This document shows, piece by piece, positions 41,596 through 50,767 of a DNA stretch of 64,000 nucleotides; the first letter of the stretch is position 1, and each line of letters opens with the position of its first letter. This stretch comes from Pseudoflavonifractor sp. MSJ-37 (GTDB lineage Bacteria > Bacillota > Clostridia > Oscillospirales > Oscillospiraceae), in contig NZ_JAHLPP010000001.1 of NCBI RefSeq assembly GCF_018917965.1, positions 992,001-1,056,000 on the forward strand. Direction: 5' to 3'. A program made the translations under genes and the position numbers. A model generated the notes under the pieces. That model did not search any database. It saw nothing but the letters and a program-made list of their open reading frames with translations, and was not told where the DNA came from.

Positions 41596-42519
41596 TTATT
41601 TCTGCTGCTCGTCGCCCATGAGCAGGTACATGACGGCCTTCTGAGCGTGGAGACGGTTCTCCGCCTCGTCGAAGATCTCAGTGGCGTGGGCCTCGAAGAC
41701 ATCGGCGGTGATCTCTTCGCCGCGGTGGGCGGGCAGGCAGTGCTGGACCATGCAGCCGGGGTTGGTCAGCTTCATCAGGTCGGCGTTGACCTGATAGCCC
41801 TTGAAGGCGGCCTTCCGCTTGGCCGTCTCGTCCTCCTGGCCCATGGAAGCCCACACATCGGTGAACACCACGTCGGCGCCCTTGGCGGCGTCCGCGGGAT
41901 CGCGGACCAGAGTGAACTTGGCGTCGGTGACGGTCTTGGCGAACTCCATCACCTCGGGATGGGGATCGTAGCCCTCGGGGCAGGCCACGGACACGTCCAT
42001 GCCCACCTTCAGGCCACCCACGATCAGGGAGTTGACCATGTTGTTGCCGTCGCCGATGAAGCACATCTTCAGACCTTCCAGCTTGCTCTGATGCTCACGG
42101 ACTGTCATCAGGTCGGCCAGCACCTGGCAGGGATGGGAAAAATCAGTCAGGCCGTTGATCACGGGGATGTCGGCATACTCGGCCAGCTTCTCCACTTCCT
42201 TCTGGGAGTACGTCCGGATCATGATGCCGTCGCAGTAGCGGGACAGCACACGGGCGGTGTCCTCCACGGGCTCGCCGCGGCCGATCTGGCTCTCCTTGCC
42301 GGAGAGGAAGATGCCGTGGCCGCCCAGCTGGTAGATGCCGGTCTCGAAGGAGACGCGGGTCCGGGTGGAGTTCTTCTCGAAGATCATAGCCAGCGTCTTG
42401 CCCTGGAGATAGTTGTGGACCAGGCCGTGCTTCTGGTTGTACTTCATCTGGTCGCCCACGTCCAGGATGTGGATGATCTCTTCCTTGGAGAGATCCAACA
42501 GCTTCAGAAGATCTTTCAT
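41596..42519 (-). CDS. argF: Ornithine carbamoyltransferase
   Basis: A 307-residue enzyme that forms citrulline from ornithine and carbamoyl phosphate. The phosphate-binding motif is EKNSTRTRVSFE, the carbamoyl site HPCQVLADL and the ornithine site HCLPAHRGEEI. Last gene of the argC-J-B-D-F block; catabolic roles (arcB) are unlikely given the neighbours. Followed by a terminator. Confidence 0.96.
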   Translation of the reverse strand: MKDLLKLLDLSKEEIIHILDVGDQMKYNQKHGLVHNYLQGKTLAMIFEKNSTRTRVSFETGIYQLGGHGIFLSGKESQIGRGEPVEDTARVLSRYCDGIMIRTYSQKEVEKLAEYADIPVINGLTDFSHPCQVLADLMTVREHQSKLEGLKMCFIGDGNNMVNSLIVGGLKVGMDVSVACPEGYDPHPEVMEFAKTVTDAKFTLVRDPADAAKGADVVFTDVWASMGQEDETAKRKAAFKGYQVNADLMKLTNPGCMVQHCLPAHRGEEITADVFEAHATEIFDEAENRLHAQKAVMYLLMGDEQQK

Positions 42520-42582
42520 TTCAAGTCACCTCATTCAAAATATCGGGGATGTGAACGCGGGGGATGCCCGCATATATGTTCG

Positions 42583-43761
42583 TTACTCCAAGACCTCGTC
42601 CATGATCTTGACGCCCTTATCCATCTCCTCCTTGGTGATGGTCAGCGGCGGCAGGAGGCGCAGGCCCGGGCCGGCAGTGAGGACCAGCAGGCCGCTCTTC
42701 ACCAGCTTGTTGGCCAGCTCCTTGTTGGTATAGCCCTCCTTGACCTCGATGCCGATCATGAGGCCCATGCCGCGGGTGGCGCCGATGCTCTTCTTGCCCA
42801 GAGCCTCGATCTGGGCACGCAGGTAAGCGCCCTTCTCCCTCACGCTGGCGATCAGATCGTCATCCAGGATGTCCAGCACGGTGAGGGCGGCGGCAGAGCA
42901 GATGGGGTTGCCGCCGAAGGTGGAGCCATGGGTCCCGGCGCCCATGACGTTCCGGCACTTCTCGTTCACCAGGAAGCCGCCCATGGGCAGGCCGCCGGCG
43001 ATACCCTTGGCAAAGGACACGGCGTCAGGCTGGATGCCGTACTGCTGATAGGCGAAGAGGGAGCCGGTCCGGCCGATGCCGGTCTGGACCTCATCCACCA
43101 GCAGGAGCCAGTCCCGCTCGGCGCAGAGCTTGGCCAGGCCCTGGACGAACGCCTGCTCCATGGGGAGCACGCCGCCCTCGCCCTGGATCAGCTCCAGGAG
43201 CACGGCGCACACATCGTCGCCGCCCTCGGCCTCCACGCTGGCCAGGTCGTTGGCATCGGCGTAGCGGAAGCCCTCCATGAAGGGGTAGAAATACTGATGG
43301 AACACGTCCTGACCGGTGGCGGTCAGGGTGGTGATGGTCCGGCCATGGAAGGAGTTCTTCAGGGTCAGGATCGTGCTGCGGCCCTTGCCGTACTTGTCGG
43401 TGCTGTACTTGCGGGCCAGCTTGATGATGCCCTCGTTGCCCTCAGCGCCGGAGTTGCCGAAGAAGGCGGCGGCCATACCGGCCCGGCCGCACAGCTTGTC
43501 CGCCAGCTTGGCGTAGGGCTGGGCATAGAACAAGTTGGAGATATGGCCCAGTTTCAGGGCCTGTTCATAGATGGACCAGGCCCACTTCTCGTTGCCGTAG
43601 CCGATGGAGCAGACGCCGATGCCGGAGGTGAAGTCGATGTACTCCTTCCCCGCCAGATCCCAGAGGGTGGCGCCCTTGCCGTGGTCGATGTCCACATCAT
43701 AGCGTCCATAGGTCTGGAGCGTATGGGCATGGTCCAGGGCTTTCAGTTCTTCAAAGGTCAT
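42583..43761 (-). CDS. argD: Acetylornithine aminotransferase
   Basis: A 392-residue fold-type I PLP transaminase making N-acetylornithine. The PLP lysine is in PDAVSFAKGIAGGLPMG; LVDEVQTGIGRTG and the C-terminal GLMIGIEVKEG are class III aminotransferase signatures. Lies 13 bases after argB and 63 before argF. Confidence 0.95.
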   Translation of the reverse strand: MTFEELKALDHAHTLQTYGRYDVDIDHGKGATLWDLAGKEYIDFTSGIGVCSIGYGNEKWAWSIYEQALKLGHISNLFYAQPYAKLADKLCGRAGMAAAFFGNSGAEGNEGIIKLARKYSTDKYGKGRSTILTLKNSFHGRTITTLTATGQDVFHQYFYPFMEGFRYADANDLASVEAEGGDDVCAVLLELIQGEGGVLPMEQAFVQGLAKLCAERDWLLLVDEVQTGIGRTGSLFAYQQYGIQPDAVSFAKGIAGGLPMGGFLVNEKCRNVMGAGTHGSTFGGNPICSAAALTVLDILDDDLIASVREKGAYLRAQIEALGKKSIGATRGMGLMIGIEVKEGYTNKELANKLVKSGLLVLTAGPGLRLLPPLTITKEEMDKGVKIMDEVLE

Positions 43762-43774
43762 CTCGACCGCCTCC

Positions 43775-44629
43775 TTACAGGATCATGGTACCGATGCCCT
43801 CGTCGGAGAGCATCTCGATGAGGATGGAATGGGGGATGCGGCCGTCCAGGATGTGGGTCCGCTCCACGCCGGAGCGCACAGCCTCTACACAGCACTCGAT
43901 CTTGGGGATCATGCCGCCCTTGATGATGCCCTCCAGTTCCAGCTTGGGCACATCGGACAGGCCCACCACATGGATGAGGGTGCTCTCGTCCTTGGGGTCC
44001 CGCAGGACGCCCCGCACATCGGTGAGGAGGATCAGCTTCTCCGCCCCCAGGGCCACAGCCAGCTTAGCGGCGGCGGTGTCGGCGTTGATGTTGTAGGCGT
44101 TCTCCCCGTCGATGCCCTGGGCCACGGTGGAGACCACTGGGATGTAGCCATCCTTCAGACTGTCCTGGACCACACTGGGATCCACGGACACGATCTCGCC
44201 CACCAGGCCGTACTTCTTGTCCAGCTTTTTGGCCTGGAAGAGCCCGGCGTCCATGCCGCACAGGCCGATCGCCCGGCCGCCCCGGCGGTTCAGGGTGGCC
44301 ACCAGGTTCTTGTTCACCTTGCCGCAGAGGACCTCCTGGACGATCTCCATGGTCTCCTCGTCGGTGTAGCGCAGACCGTCCACGAACTTGGACTCCTTGC
44401 CAATCTTCTGGAGCATCTCGTTGATCTCCGGTCCGCCGCCGTGGACCACCACCACCTGGATGCCCACCAGATGGAGCAGGATGATGTCGCTGATGACGGC
44501 CCGGCGGAGCTCCTCCGAAATCATGGCGTTCCCGCCGTACTTGACCACGATGGTCTTGCCGTAGAATTTCTGGATATAGGGCAGGGCCTCGGCCAGTACG
44601 GTGGCTCTGCTCACGATAGGATCAGACAT
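43775..44629 (-). CDS. argB: Acetylglutamate kinase
   Basis: A 284-residue amino-acid kinase. VVKYGGNAMI and VVVHGGGPEINEML are the nucleotide and substrate motifs. The N-terminal helix (SRATVLAEALPYIQKFYGK) is of the type found in arginine-sensitive hexameric forms, so feedback inhibition by arginine is likely. Follows argJ by 21 bases. Confidence 0.95.
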   Translation of the reverse strand: MSDPIVSRATVLAEALPYIQKFYGKTIVVKYGGNAMISEELRRAVISDIILLHLVGIQVVVVHGGGPEINEMLQKIGKESKFVDGLRYTDEETMEIVQEVLCGKVNKNLVATLNRRGGRAIGLCGMDAGLFQAKKLDKKYGLVGEIVSVDPSVVQDSLKDGYIPVVSTVAQGIDGENAYNINADTAAAKLAVALGAEKLILLTDVRGVLRDPKDESTLIHVVGLSDVPKLELEGIIKGGMIPKIECCVEAVRSGVERTHILDGRIPHSILIEMLSDEGIGTMIL

Positions 44630-44650
44630 GCTCGTTCTCCCCTCTCCGGA

Positions 44651-45874
44651 TCAGGTACGGTAGTCGCCGTTGATCTTCACATAGTCATAGGTCAGATCGC
44701 AGCCCCAGCAGGTGGCCTGATGCTCGCCCTCGTGGAGATCGACATCGATGATGACCTCGTCCTGGGAGAGGATGCTCTTGGCGGCGGTCTCGTCAAAATC
44801 CACGGCCATGCCCTGATGGCAGACCAGCACCTCTCCCACGGCGGAGGCGAACTTCACGTCCACATACTCCGGACGGAAGGGTGCCTTGGAATAGCCCATG
44901 GCGCACAGGACCCGGCCCCAGTTGGCGTCGGTACCGAACATGGCGGCCTTCACCAGCGGGGAGCCCACCACGGACTTGGCCAGACGCTCAGCGCTCTCCT
45001 CGCTCCGGGCATCCCGGACGGTGCAGGTGATCAGGCGGCTGGCACCCTCGCCGTCCCCGGCGATGGCACGGGCCAGCTCCTCGCACACATGGCGCAGCGC
45101 CTTCTGGAACACAGTGTAGTCGTCATCCTTCCACTCGATCAGAGCGTTCTCCGCCATACCGTTGGCCAGGACCACACACATATCGTTGGTGGAGGTGTCA
45201 CCGTCCACAGTGACCCGGTTGAAGGTCTTGGGCACGGTCTCATGGAGGGCGTCGGCCAGCAGCTCATGGGTGATGGCGCAGTCGGTGGTGATGAAGCAGA
45301 GCATGGTGCCCATGTTGGGATGGATCATGCCGGAACCCTTGGCGATGGCGCCCATGGTCACGGTCTTGCCGCCCACAGTGAAGGTGTAGGCCAGCTCCTT
45401 CTTGACCGTATCGGTGGTCATGATGGCATTGGCCGCCGCGTCGGAGCCCTCGGGACCGTCGGTGAGGCCGGCGGCCACCTGGGGGATCCCCTTCTCGATG
45501 GCGGCGATGTTGATGGTCTGGCCGATGACGCCGGTGGAGGCCACCACGAAGTCGGAGGCCTTCCGGCCAGTGGCGGCGGCGGCGTACTCGCTCATGAACT
45601 CGGCGTTCTCATGGCTCATGGGACAGCAGGCGTTGGCGTTGCCGCTGTTGGCCACCACGCCCCAGGCGGTGCCGTCCTCCAGATGGTCCATGGTCACATA
45701 GATGGGGGCGGCCTTCACCCGGTTCATGGTGTAGGTGCCCGCCGCGGTACACTCCCGCTCGGAGAGGATGATGGCCAGATCCTTCTTCTCCTGCCGCTTG
45801 CTCTTGACGCCGCAGTGGACGCCCCAGGCCTTGAATCCCTTCGCGGCTGTGACGCCGCCGGTGATCTGCTTCAT
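44651..45874 (-). CDS. argJ: Glutamate N-acetyltransferase / N-acetyltransferase ArgJ
   Basis: A 407-residue self-cleaving enzyme that moves the acetyl group from acetylornithine back to glutamate, so no separate argA is needed. The cleavage site is in IHPNMGTMLCFITTD, with the nucleophilic Thr after Gly instead of the usual Ala. ITGGVTAAKGF at the N-terminus and the C-terminal YVKINGDYRT are typical. ATG 45874 has AAGGAG upstream. Whether it is also able to use acetyl-CoA (bifunctional) cannot be read from sequence alone. Confidence 0.95.
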   Translation of the reverse strand: MKQITGGVTAAKGFKAWGVHCGVKSKRQEKKDLAIILSERECTAAGTYTMNRVKAAPIYVTMDHLEDGTAWGVVANSGNANACCPMSHENAEFMSEYAAAATGRKASDFVVASTGVIGQTINIAAIEKGIPQVAAGLTDGPEGSDAAANAIMTTDTVKKELAYTFTVGGKTVTMGAIAKGSGMIHPNMGTMLCFITTDCAITHELLADALHETVPKTFNRVTVDGDTSTNDMCVVLANGMAENALIEWKDDDYTVFQKALRHVCEELARAIAGDGEGASRLITCTVRDARSEESAERLAKSVVGSPLVKAAMFGTDANWGRVLCAMGYSKAPFRPEYVDVKFASAVGEVLVCHQGMAVDFDETAAKSILSQDEVIIDVDLHEGEHQATCWGCDLTYDYVKINGDYRT

Positions 45875-45958
45875 ATCGTTTCGCTCCTTCGTATCGTCCC
45901 GGTCCGTGCCGGGCCCGTATCCGGTCCGGAGCGGAGGGTCCCCCGCTCCGGGCATATG

Positions 45959-46909
45959 TCACTTTTGTTCGCCCAGGTCCAGACCGGTGGTCTCGTCCAG
46001 GCCCAGCATGATGTTCATGTTCTGCACGGCCGCGCCGGATGCGCCCTTGCCCAGATTGTCGAAGAGGGCGGTCACGATGGTCTGATCCTCATGGCCACAG
46101 ACCACCAGCTCCAGCTTGTCGGTGCCGGCCATGGTGTTGGCCGCCAACATGGGGGCGTCCCCGCCCCAGCGGACGGACACCAGCTTCTGTCCCGCGTAGT
46201 AGGCGGACAGGATGTGATAGACCTCTTCAGCGGTGGGCTGGCCCACCAGATAGCGGTCGTAGAGCATGATCGTCGTGGCCATGCCCTTGTAGTAGTCGTC
46301 CACCACCGGGCAGAACACCGGAGGCTGGTCCAGTCCCGCGATCTTCTGCATCTCCGGGAGGTGCTTGTGGCGGAGGCTGGTGCCGTAGATGCGGGGACTG
46401 TAAAGGTCCTTCCCCTTCTCCTCTGCCTCATAGGCCGCGATCATCTTCTTGCCGCCGCCGGAGTAGCCGGTCAGGGAGAAGCAGGTCAGCGGGTAGTCCT
46501 TGGGCAGGATACGCATGGACACCAGCGGCGCCGCGGAGGACAGGAAGCCGGTGGCGTGGCAGCCGGGGTTGGCTACCCGCTTGGCGGTCCCGATGACCTC
46601 ATAGGGCTTCTTATACAGCTCCGGGAAGCCGTAGACCCAGCCCTTCGCCGTCCGATGAGCGGTGGAGGCGTCGATCACTCGGGTGCGGTCGTTGTCGATG
46701 AGGGAGACCGCCTCTTTGGCCGCCGCGTCAGGCAGACACAGGAACACGATATCTGCCGCGTTGAGACATTCCTTCCGGGCGGCGGTGTCCTTGCGCTTGT
46801 CCTCGTCGATCAGCAGGAGCTGGATGTCGTCCCGCCTGCCCAGGCGCTCGTAGATCTGGAGACCGGTGGTCCCCTCTTTTCCATCTATGTAAACAATCGG
46901 TCTGCTCAT
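45959..46909 (-). CDS. argC: N-acetyl-gamma-glutamyl-phosphate reductase
   Basis: A 316-residue dehydrogenase of the short (type 2) ArgC class. It has DGKEGTTGLQIYERL for NADP binding, the catalytic cysteine in VANPGCHATGF, and GYSGGGKKMI and the C-terminal NLGKGASGAAVQN. ATG 46909 follows AGGTGG. Starts the argC-J-B-D-F block, 32 bases after an unrelated lipoprotein gene. Confidence 0.95.
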   Translation of the reverse strand: MSRPIVYIDGKEGTTGLQIYERLGRRDDIQLLLIDEDKRKDTAARKECLNAADIVFLCLPDAAAKEAVSLIDNDRTRVIDASTAHRTAKGWVYGFPELYKKPYEVIGTAKRVANPGCHATGFLSSAAPLVSMRILPKDYPLTCFSLTGYSGGGKKMIAAYEAEEKGKDLYSPRIYGTSLRHKHLPEMQKIAGLDQPPVFCPVVDDYYKGMATTIMLYDRYLVGQPTAEEVYHILSAYYAGQKLVSVRWGGDAPMLAANTMAGTDKLELVVCGHEDQTIVTALFDNLGKGASGAAVQNMNIMLGLDETTGLDLGEQK

Positions 46910-46941
46910 TGTTTCCACCTCTGTATCTATGTCAAAAAGCC

Positions 46942-47589
46942 TCAGTCATCCATGGAGAGGAAGCCCTCGTCCGCGGCCACGTTGTAGAGCCCCCAGCCCG
47001 TCAGCGTATCGTCGTCGCCCCAGCCGTAGGAGGTCCAACTGGCGAACCCCTCCGGCATATCGGACTTTGGGGTCCCGGGCAGGTAGAGCAGGATCTCATC
47101 CGCATCGTCCAGACCATAGGGGCCGCTCCCCACATAGCGGACGCCGTCCTCGATGACCGCTTCCCCATCGGTCTCCTCCTGCTGGATGTCCTCCAGACGC
47201 ATCGTATAGGTGTGGCCGTCCACCCGCTCCGGCTGGCTGAACCGCCCGGAGAAGGTGCAGATGTATACCGTCCCATCGGGATAGTCCTCCCCGGTATCCC
47301 CCATGTCCGTATCATGGTAGGATCCTGTGAAGGAGCCGTCCTCCGCCACATCCAGTTCCGTGCTCCAGGCGCCTACGCCGCTGGAGAACAGAAACGTCCG
47401 AGGAAAGAGCGCCTCCTCCGGGGCTTGACTGCTCTCGACTGCCATCGGCGTAGGGACCGGAGCCACGCTCTCTACCGGTGCAGGCATGTCAGCAGGCGTC
47501 TGGGCAGACGAAGCCGTCGGAGCTGCTGTCCCGCCGCACCCGGCCAGCAGGGACAGAGCCAAAGCCGCGGGTATGATGGCTTTTTTCAT
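46942..47589 (-). CDS. Hypothetical lipoprotein inside the arg cluster
   Basis: A 215-residue protein with a signal peptide and lipobox (LALSLLAGCGG), a Ser/Ala/Pro linker, and a C-terminal acidic β-rich domain (GSFTGSYHDTDMGDTGEDYPDGTVYICTFSGRFSQPERVD, MRLEDIQQEE). No family recognised. It separates argH from argC but is on the same strand and ends 32 bases before argC, so it may share a transcript. ATG 47589 has GGAG upstream. A link to arginine metabolism is not indicated. Confidence 0.75.
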   Translation of the reverse strand: MKKAIIPAALALSLLAGCGGTAAPTASSAQTPADMPAPVESVAPVPTPMAVESSQAPEEALFPRTFLFSSGVGAWSTELDVAEDGSFTGSYHDTDMGDTGEDYPDGTVYICTFSGRFSQPERVDGHTYTMRLEDIQQEETDGEAVIEDGVRYVGSGPYGLDDADEILLYLPGTPKSDMPEGFASWTSYGWGDDDTLTGWGLYNVAADEGFLSMDD

Positions 47590-47623
47590 ATACAACACTC
47601 CATCCGTTTCTTCGATACCCTTT

Positions 47624-47652
47624 ATGGTACTGCGCCCGCGGATGGAATGCAA
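47624..47652 (-). promoter_or_regulatory. Promoter of the lipoprotein-argC segment
   Basis: Minus-strand TTGCAT (47647-47652) and TACCAT (47624-47629), 17-bp spacer. The weak -10 makes it tentative. Confidence 0.5.
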
Positions 47653-47695
47653 CTATAAATTTCGCGCTCATCGGGCGCGGATGAACGTCTCCGGC

Positions 47696-49081
47696 TTACT
47701 TTCCTTCTCTCTCCGCCAAAAATGCCTTGACGTGGTCGATCTGCTTCTGCACGCTCTCCGCGGAGGGACCGCCGTAGACTTTTCTGCCGTTGACGCAGGT
47801 GTTCAGCTCCAGAGCCTTGTACACGTCCTCCTCGAAGATGGGAGAGACTGCCTTGAAGTCCTTCAGGGGAAGAGTGTCCAAAGTCTCCCCCGCCTTGATG
47901 CAGAAGTTGACCAGCTTGCCCACGATCATGTAGGCCTCCCGGAAGGGCATGCCTTTCTTCACCAGATAGTCGGCGCAGTCGGTGGCGTTGATGAAGCCGC
48001 CGGAGGCCGCGGCGCGCATGTTCTTCTCCTTGACGGTGAGGGTATCCAGCATCGCCGCGAACACGGGGATGCACAGCTCCACGGTGTCGATGGCGTCGAA
48101 CACGGGCTCCTTGTCCTCCTGCATATCCTTGTTGTACGCCAGAGGCAGGCCCTTCATGACGGTCAGCAGCGTGATGAGAGAGCCGTACACCCGGCCGGTC
48201 TTGCCCCGGACCAGCTCGGCCACGTCGGGGTTCTTCTTCTGAGGCATGATGGAGGAGCCGGTGGAGTAGGCGTCATCCAGCTCCACATACTTGAACTCCC
48301 AGGAGCACCACAGCACGATCTCCTCGGAGAAGCGGGACAGGTGCATCATCAGGATGGAGCAGGCGGACAGGAACTCGATGGCGAAGTCACGGTCGGACAC
48401 GGAATCCATGGAGTTGTCGGTGGGACACCGGAAACCGAGGGCCTCGGCGGTCTGGTACCGGTCCACCGGATAGGTGGAGGTAGCCAGCGCTCCGGCGCCC
48501 AGGGGGCACTCGTCCATCCGCTCCAGACAGTCCTCCAGACGGGTGATGTCCCGCTTGAGCATATTGGCATAGGCCATCATGTAGTGGGCGAAGGTGGTGG
48601 GCTGGGCCCGCTGGAGATGGGTATAGCCGGGCATGACGGTGTGGAGATTGGCCTCCGCCTTCTTCACCAGCACTTTCTCCAGGTCCTGGATCATGCCGAT
48701 GATCACGGGGATCTCCTTCTTCACATAGAGCCGGAAGTCCACGGCCACCTGGTCGTTGCGGCTGCGGCCGGTGTGGAGGCGCTTTCCGGTCTGGCCGATG
48801 CGCTGGGTCAGCATGGACTCGATGTTCATGTGGATGTCCTCGTTCTCCATGGAGAACTCCACCTTGCCGTCCTCGATGTCGGCCAGGATCGCCTTGAGGC
48901 CGTCGATGATCTTCTCCGCCTCATGCTCCTCGATGATCCCGGTCTTGCCCAGCATGGCCGCATGGGCCATGGAGCCCTTGATGTCCTCCTGATACAGGCG
49001 GGCATCGAAAGAGATCGAAGAGTTGAAGTCGTTGACCAGCGTATCGGTCTCCTTCTGGAACCGTCCAGCCCAAAGTTTCAT
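47696..49081 (-). CDS. argH: Argininosuccinate lyase
   Basis: A 461-residue fumarase/aspartase-superfamily enzyme that splits argininosuccinate to arginine and fumarate. It begins MKLWAGRFQKETD and carries the signature GSSIMPQKKNPD with the catalytic serine loop. It follows argG by 170 bases, which contain hairpins. Confidence 0.96.
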   Translation of the reverse strand: MKLWAGRFQKETDTLVNDFNSSISFDARLYQEDIKGSMAHAAMLGKTGIIEEHEAEKIIDGLKAILADIEDGKVEFSMENEDIHMNIESMLTQRIGQTGKRLHTGRSRNDQVAVDFRLYVKKEIPVIIGMIQDLEKVLVKKAEANLHTVMPGYTHLQRAQPTTFAHYMMAYANMLKRDITRLEDCLERMDECPLGAGALATSTYPVDRYQTAEALGFRCPTDNSMDSVSDRDFAIEFLSACSILMMHLSRFSEEIVLWCSWEFKYVELDDAYSTGSSIMPQKKNPDVAELVRGKTGRVYGSLITLLTVMKGLPLAYNKDMQEDKEPVFDAIDTVELCIPVFAAMLDTLTVKEKNMRAAASGGFINATDCADYLVKKGMPFREAYMIVGKLVNFCIKAGETLDTLPLKDFKAVSPIFEEDVYKALELNTCVNGRKVYGGPSAESVQKQIDHVKAFLAEREGK

Positions 49082-49118
49082 AACAAAAGCACCTCACCAA
49101 AGTTTCATAGGATGCGTA

Positions 49119-49211
49119 ATGCAGAACGCAGAATGATGTGGCTCCATTCTGTATTCTGCATCACCGCACCCCGGATGATATCAGCCTCCCCGGCGGCCGG
49201 AGCCGCCGGGG
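49119..49211. repeat. Hairpin-forming intergenic repeats between argG and argH
   Basis: ATGCAGAACGCAGAATG (49119-49135) faces CATTCTGTATTCTGCAT (49145-49161), a 17-bp stem with two imperfect positions. A second perfect 10-bp stem CCCCGGCGGC/GCCGCCGGGG lies at 49188-49197 and 49202-49211. The first has the look of a dispersed small repeat rather than a terminator; the second could stabilise the argG 3' end. Confidence 0.65.
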
Positions 49212-49250
49212 GGACCTGCGATGTACGGGGATATTCGTTTTGCGGACCGC

Positions 49251-50468
49251 TTACTTCAGCTTGCCCTGCTCCCGGAGCGCCTGGACCGTGTCGGGCAGGC
49301 CCCACAGGTTGATGAAGCCGGTGGCGTCATCCTGGTTGTAGTCGCTCTCCTCGAAGGTCACCAGGTTCTCGGAGTACAGGGTCTCAGGAGAAGTGACGCC
49401 GGCGGTGACGATGTTGCCCTTATAGAGCTTCAGCTTCACGGTGCCGGTGACGTGCTCCTGGGTCTTGGTGACGAACGCGGACAGAGCCTCGCGCACGGGG
49501 GTGAACCACTTGCCGTTGTAGATCAGGTCGGCGAAGTCGATGGCCAGCTTCTGCTTCATGTGCTTGGTGTCCTTATCGACGGTGATCATCTCCAGCACCT
49601 CATGGGCCCGGTACAGGATGGTGCCGCCCGGAGTCTCATAGACGCCGCGGTCCTTCATGCCCACCAGCCGGTTCTCCACGATGTCCAGCAGGCCGATGCC
49701 GTTCTCGCCGCCCAGCTTGTTCAGCTTGCGGATGATGTCGCTGGCCTTCATCTTCTCGCCGTCGATGGCCACAGGCACGCCCTTGACGAAGTCCAGGGAC
49801 ACGTAGGTGGGTGCGTCGGGGGCGTTGGCGGGAGAGACGCTCATCTCCAGGAAGCCGGGCTTGTCGTACTGGGGCTCGTTGGCGGGGTCCTCCAGATCCA
49901 GACCCTCGTGGGACAGATGCCACAGGTTCTTGTCCTTGGAGTAGTTGGTCTCGCGGGAGATCTTCAGAGGCACGTTGTGGGCCTCGGCGTAGTCGATCTC
50001 CTCCTCGCGGCCCTTGATGGACCACTCTCTCCAGGGAGCGATGATCTTCATGTCAGGGGCAAAGCGCTTGATGCCCAGCTCGAACCGGACCTGGTCGTTG
50101 CCCTTGCCGGTGCAGCCGTGGCAGATGGCGTCAGCGCCCTCCTTCTTGGCGATCTCCACCAGCCGCTTGGCGATGATGGGACGGGCGAAGGCGGTGCCCA
50201 GCAGATAGTCCTCATACTTAGCGCCCATCTGCATGGAAGGGATGATGACATCGTCCACCATCTCATCGGTCAGATCCTCGATGTACAACTTGGAGGCGCC
50301 GGTCTTGAGGGCCTTCTCCTCCAGACCATCCAGCTCGTCGCCCTGGCCCACGTCAGCGGACACGGCGATGATCTCGGGATCGTCATAGTTCTCCTTCAGC
50401 CAGGGGATGATGATGGAAGTATCCAGGCCGCCGGAGTAAGCAAGGACCACTTTCTTGATGTCAGACAT
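49251..50468 (-). CDS. argG: Argininosuccinate synthase
   Basis: A 405-residue ATP-dependent ligase joining citrulline and aspartate. The ATP loop is [17 protein letters not shown]; other motifs are [13 protein letters not shown] and [13 protein letters not shown]. Good ribosome site (TAGGAGG) before ATG. First gene of the arginine cluster, preceded by a promoter and a possible Arg-rich leader ORF. Confidence 0.97.
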   Translation of the reverse strand: MSDIKKVVLAYSGGLDTSIIIPWLKENYDDPEIIAVSADVGQGDELDGLEEKALKTGASKLYIEDLTDEMVDDVIIPSMQMGAKYEDYLLGTAFARPIIAKRLVEIAKKEGADAICHGCTGKGNDQVRFELGIKRFAPDMKIIAPWREWSIKGREEEIDYAEAHNVPLKISRETNYSKDKNLWHLSHEGLDLEDPANEPQYDKPGFLEMSVSPANAPDAPTYVSLDFVKGVPVAIDGEKMKASDIIRKLNKLGGENGIGLLDIVENRLVGMKDRGVYETPGGTILYRAHEVLEMITVDKDTKHMKQKLAIDFADLIYNGKWFTPVREALSAFVTKTQEHVTGTVKLKLYKGNIVTAGVTSPETLYSENLVTFEESDYNQDDATGFINLWGLPDTVQALREQGKLK

Positions 50469-50531
50469 GATGATGACCTCCTAAAGTATATCGATCGGTT
50501 CGGCCAGCCGGCCGTTCTCTTGTCGTTGGGC

Positions 50532-50576
50532 TTAGTATACTCCCCTTCTCCGGTGATTGCAACTGTTATTTTGCAT
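50532..50576 (-). CDS. Possible arginine leader peptide upstream of argG
   Basis: A 14-codon ORF (MQNNSCNHRRRGVY) with AAGGA 5 bases upstream of its ATG and stop at 50532. It has three consecutive Arg codons CGG-AGA-AGG, as expected for a leader that senses Arg-tRNA supply before an arginine operon. Against it: the predicted argG promoter overlaps it, so a transcript carrying it would have to start further upstream, and no terminator with a T-run follows. I rate it as plausible, not proven. Confidence 0.4.
   Translation of the reverse strand: MQNNSCNHRRRGVY
50534..50562 (-). promoter_or_regulatory. Promoter of argG
   Basis: Minus-strand TTGCAA (50557-50562) and TATACT (50534-50539), 17-bp spacer, giving a leader of about 60 bases. 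Confidence 0.65.
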
Positions 50577-50607
50577 AATTATCCTTCTTTTTCCCGCTTC
50601 CGCCCGT

Positions 50608-50672
50608 CATTTTTTCATTATATTCATTATTCAGTGAATATTTACGGATATTTTCATGAATAATTCGTATAC
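50608..50672 (-). promoter_or_regulatory. A+T-rich block upstream of argG, candidate ArgR sites
   Basis: A strongly A+T-rich 65-bp stretch in a high-GC genome. It contains TATTCAGTGAATA (palindrome, 50629-50641), CATGAATAATTCGTATA (50655-50671) resembling the Bacillus ARG box start CATGAATAA, and a minus-strand TATAAT (50620-50625). Suggestive of ArgR operators or an upstream promoter; matches are partial. Confidence 0.45.
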
Positions 50673-50725
50673 GTCCCGCAGATATGCATCCGCCGGCAGC
50701 CGCGTCCTGTCCCTCCGGCAAAGAC

Positions 50726-50760
50726 GAGCCCGCGCGCCGGACGATCCGGCGCGCGGGCTC
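50726..50760. terminator. GC-rich terminator hairpin after the zinc-ribbon gene
   Basis: A 16-bp perfect stem (50726-50741 with 50745-50760) and 3-base loop directly after the minus-strand stop at 50768. The T-rich tail is short (CGTCTTT). Confidence 0.75.
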
Positions 50761-50767
50761 CGCGTCA

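Noticed and set aside
43829-46987. A 1052-codon plus-strand open frame across argB, argJ and argC
   Set aside because: It lies antisense to three well-recognised arg genes, has biased His/Gly/Leu content typical of shadow frames in high-GC DNA, and no ribosome site. The same applies to the long antisense frames over polA (20556-23438) and rnj (37201-39276).
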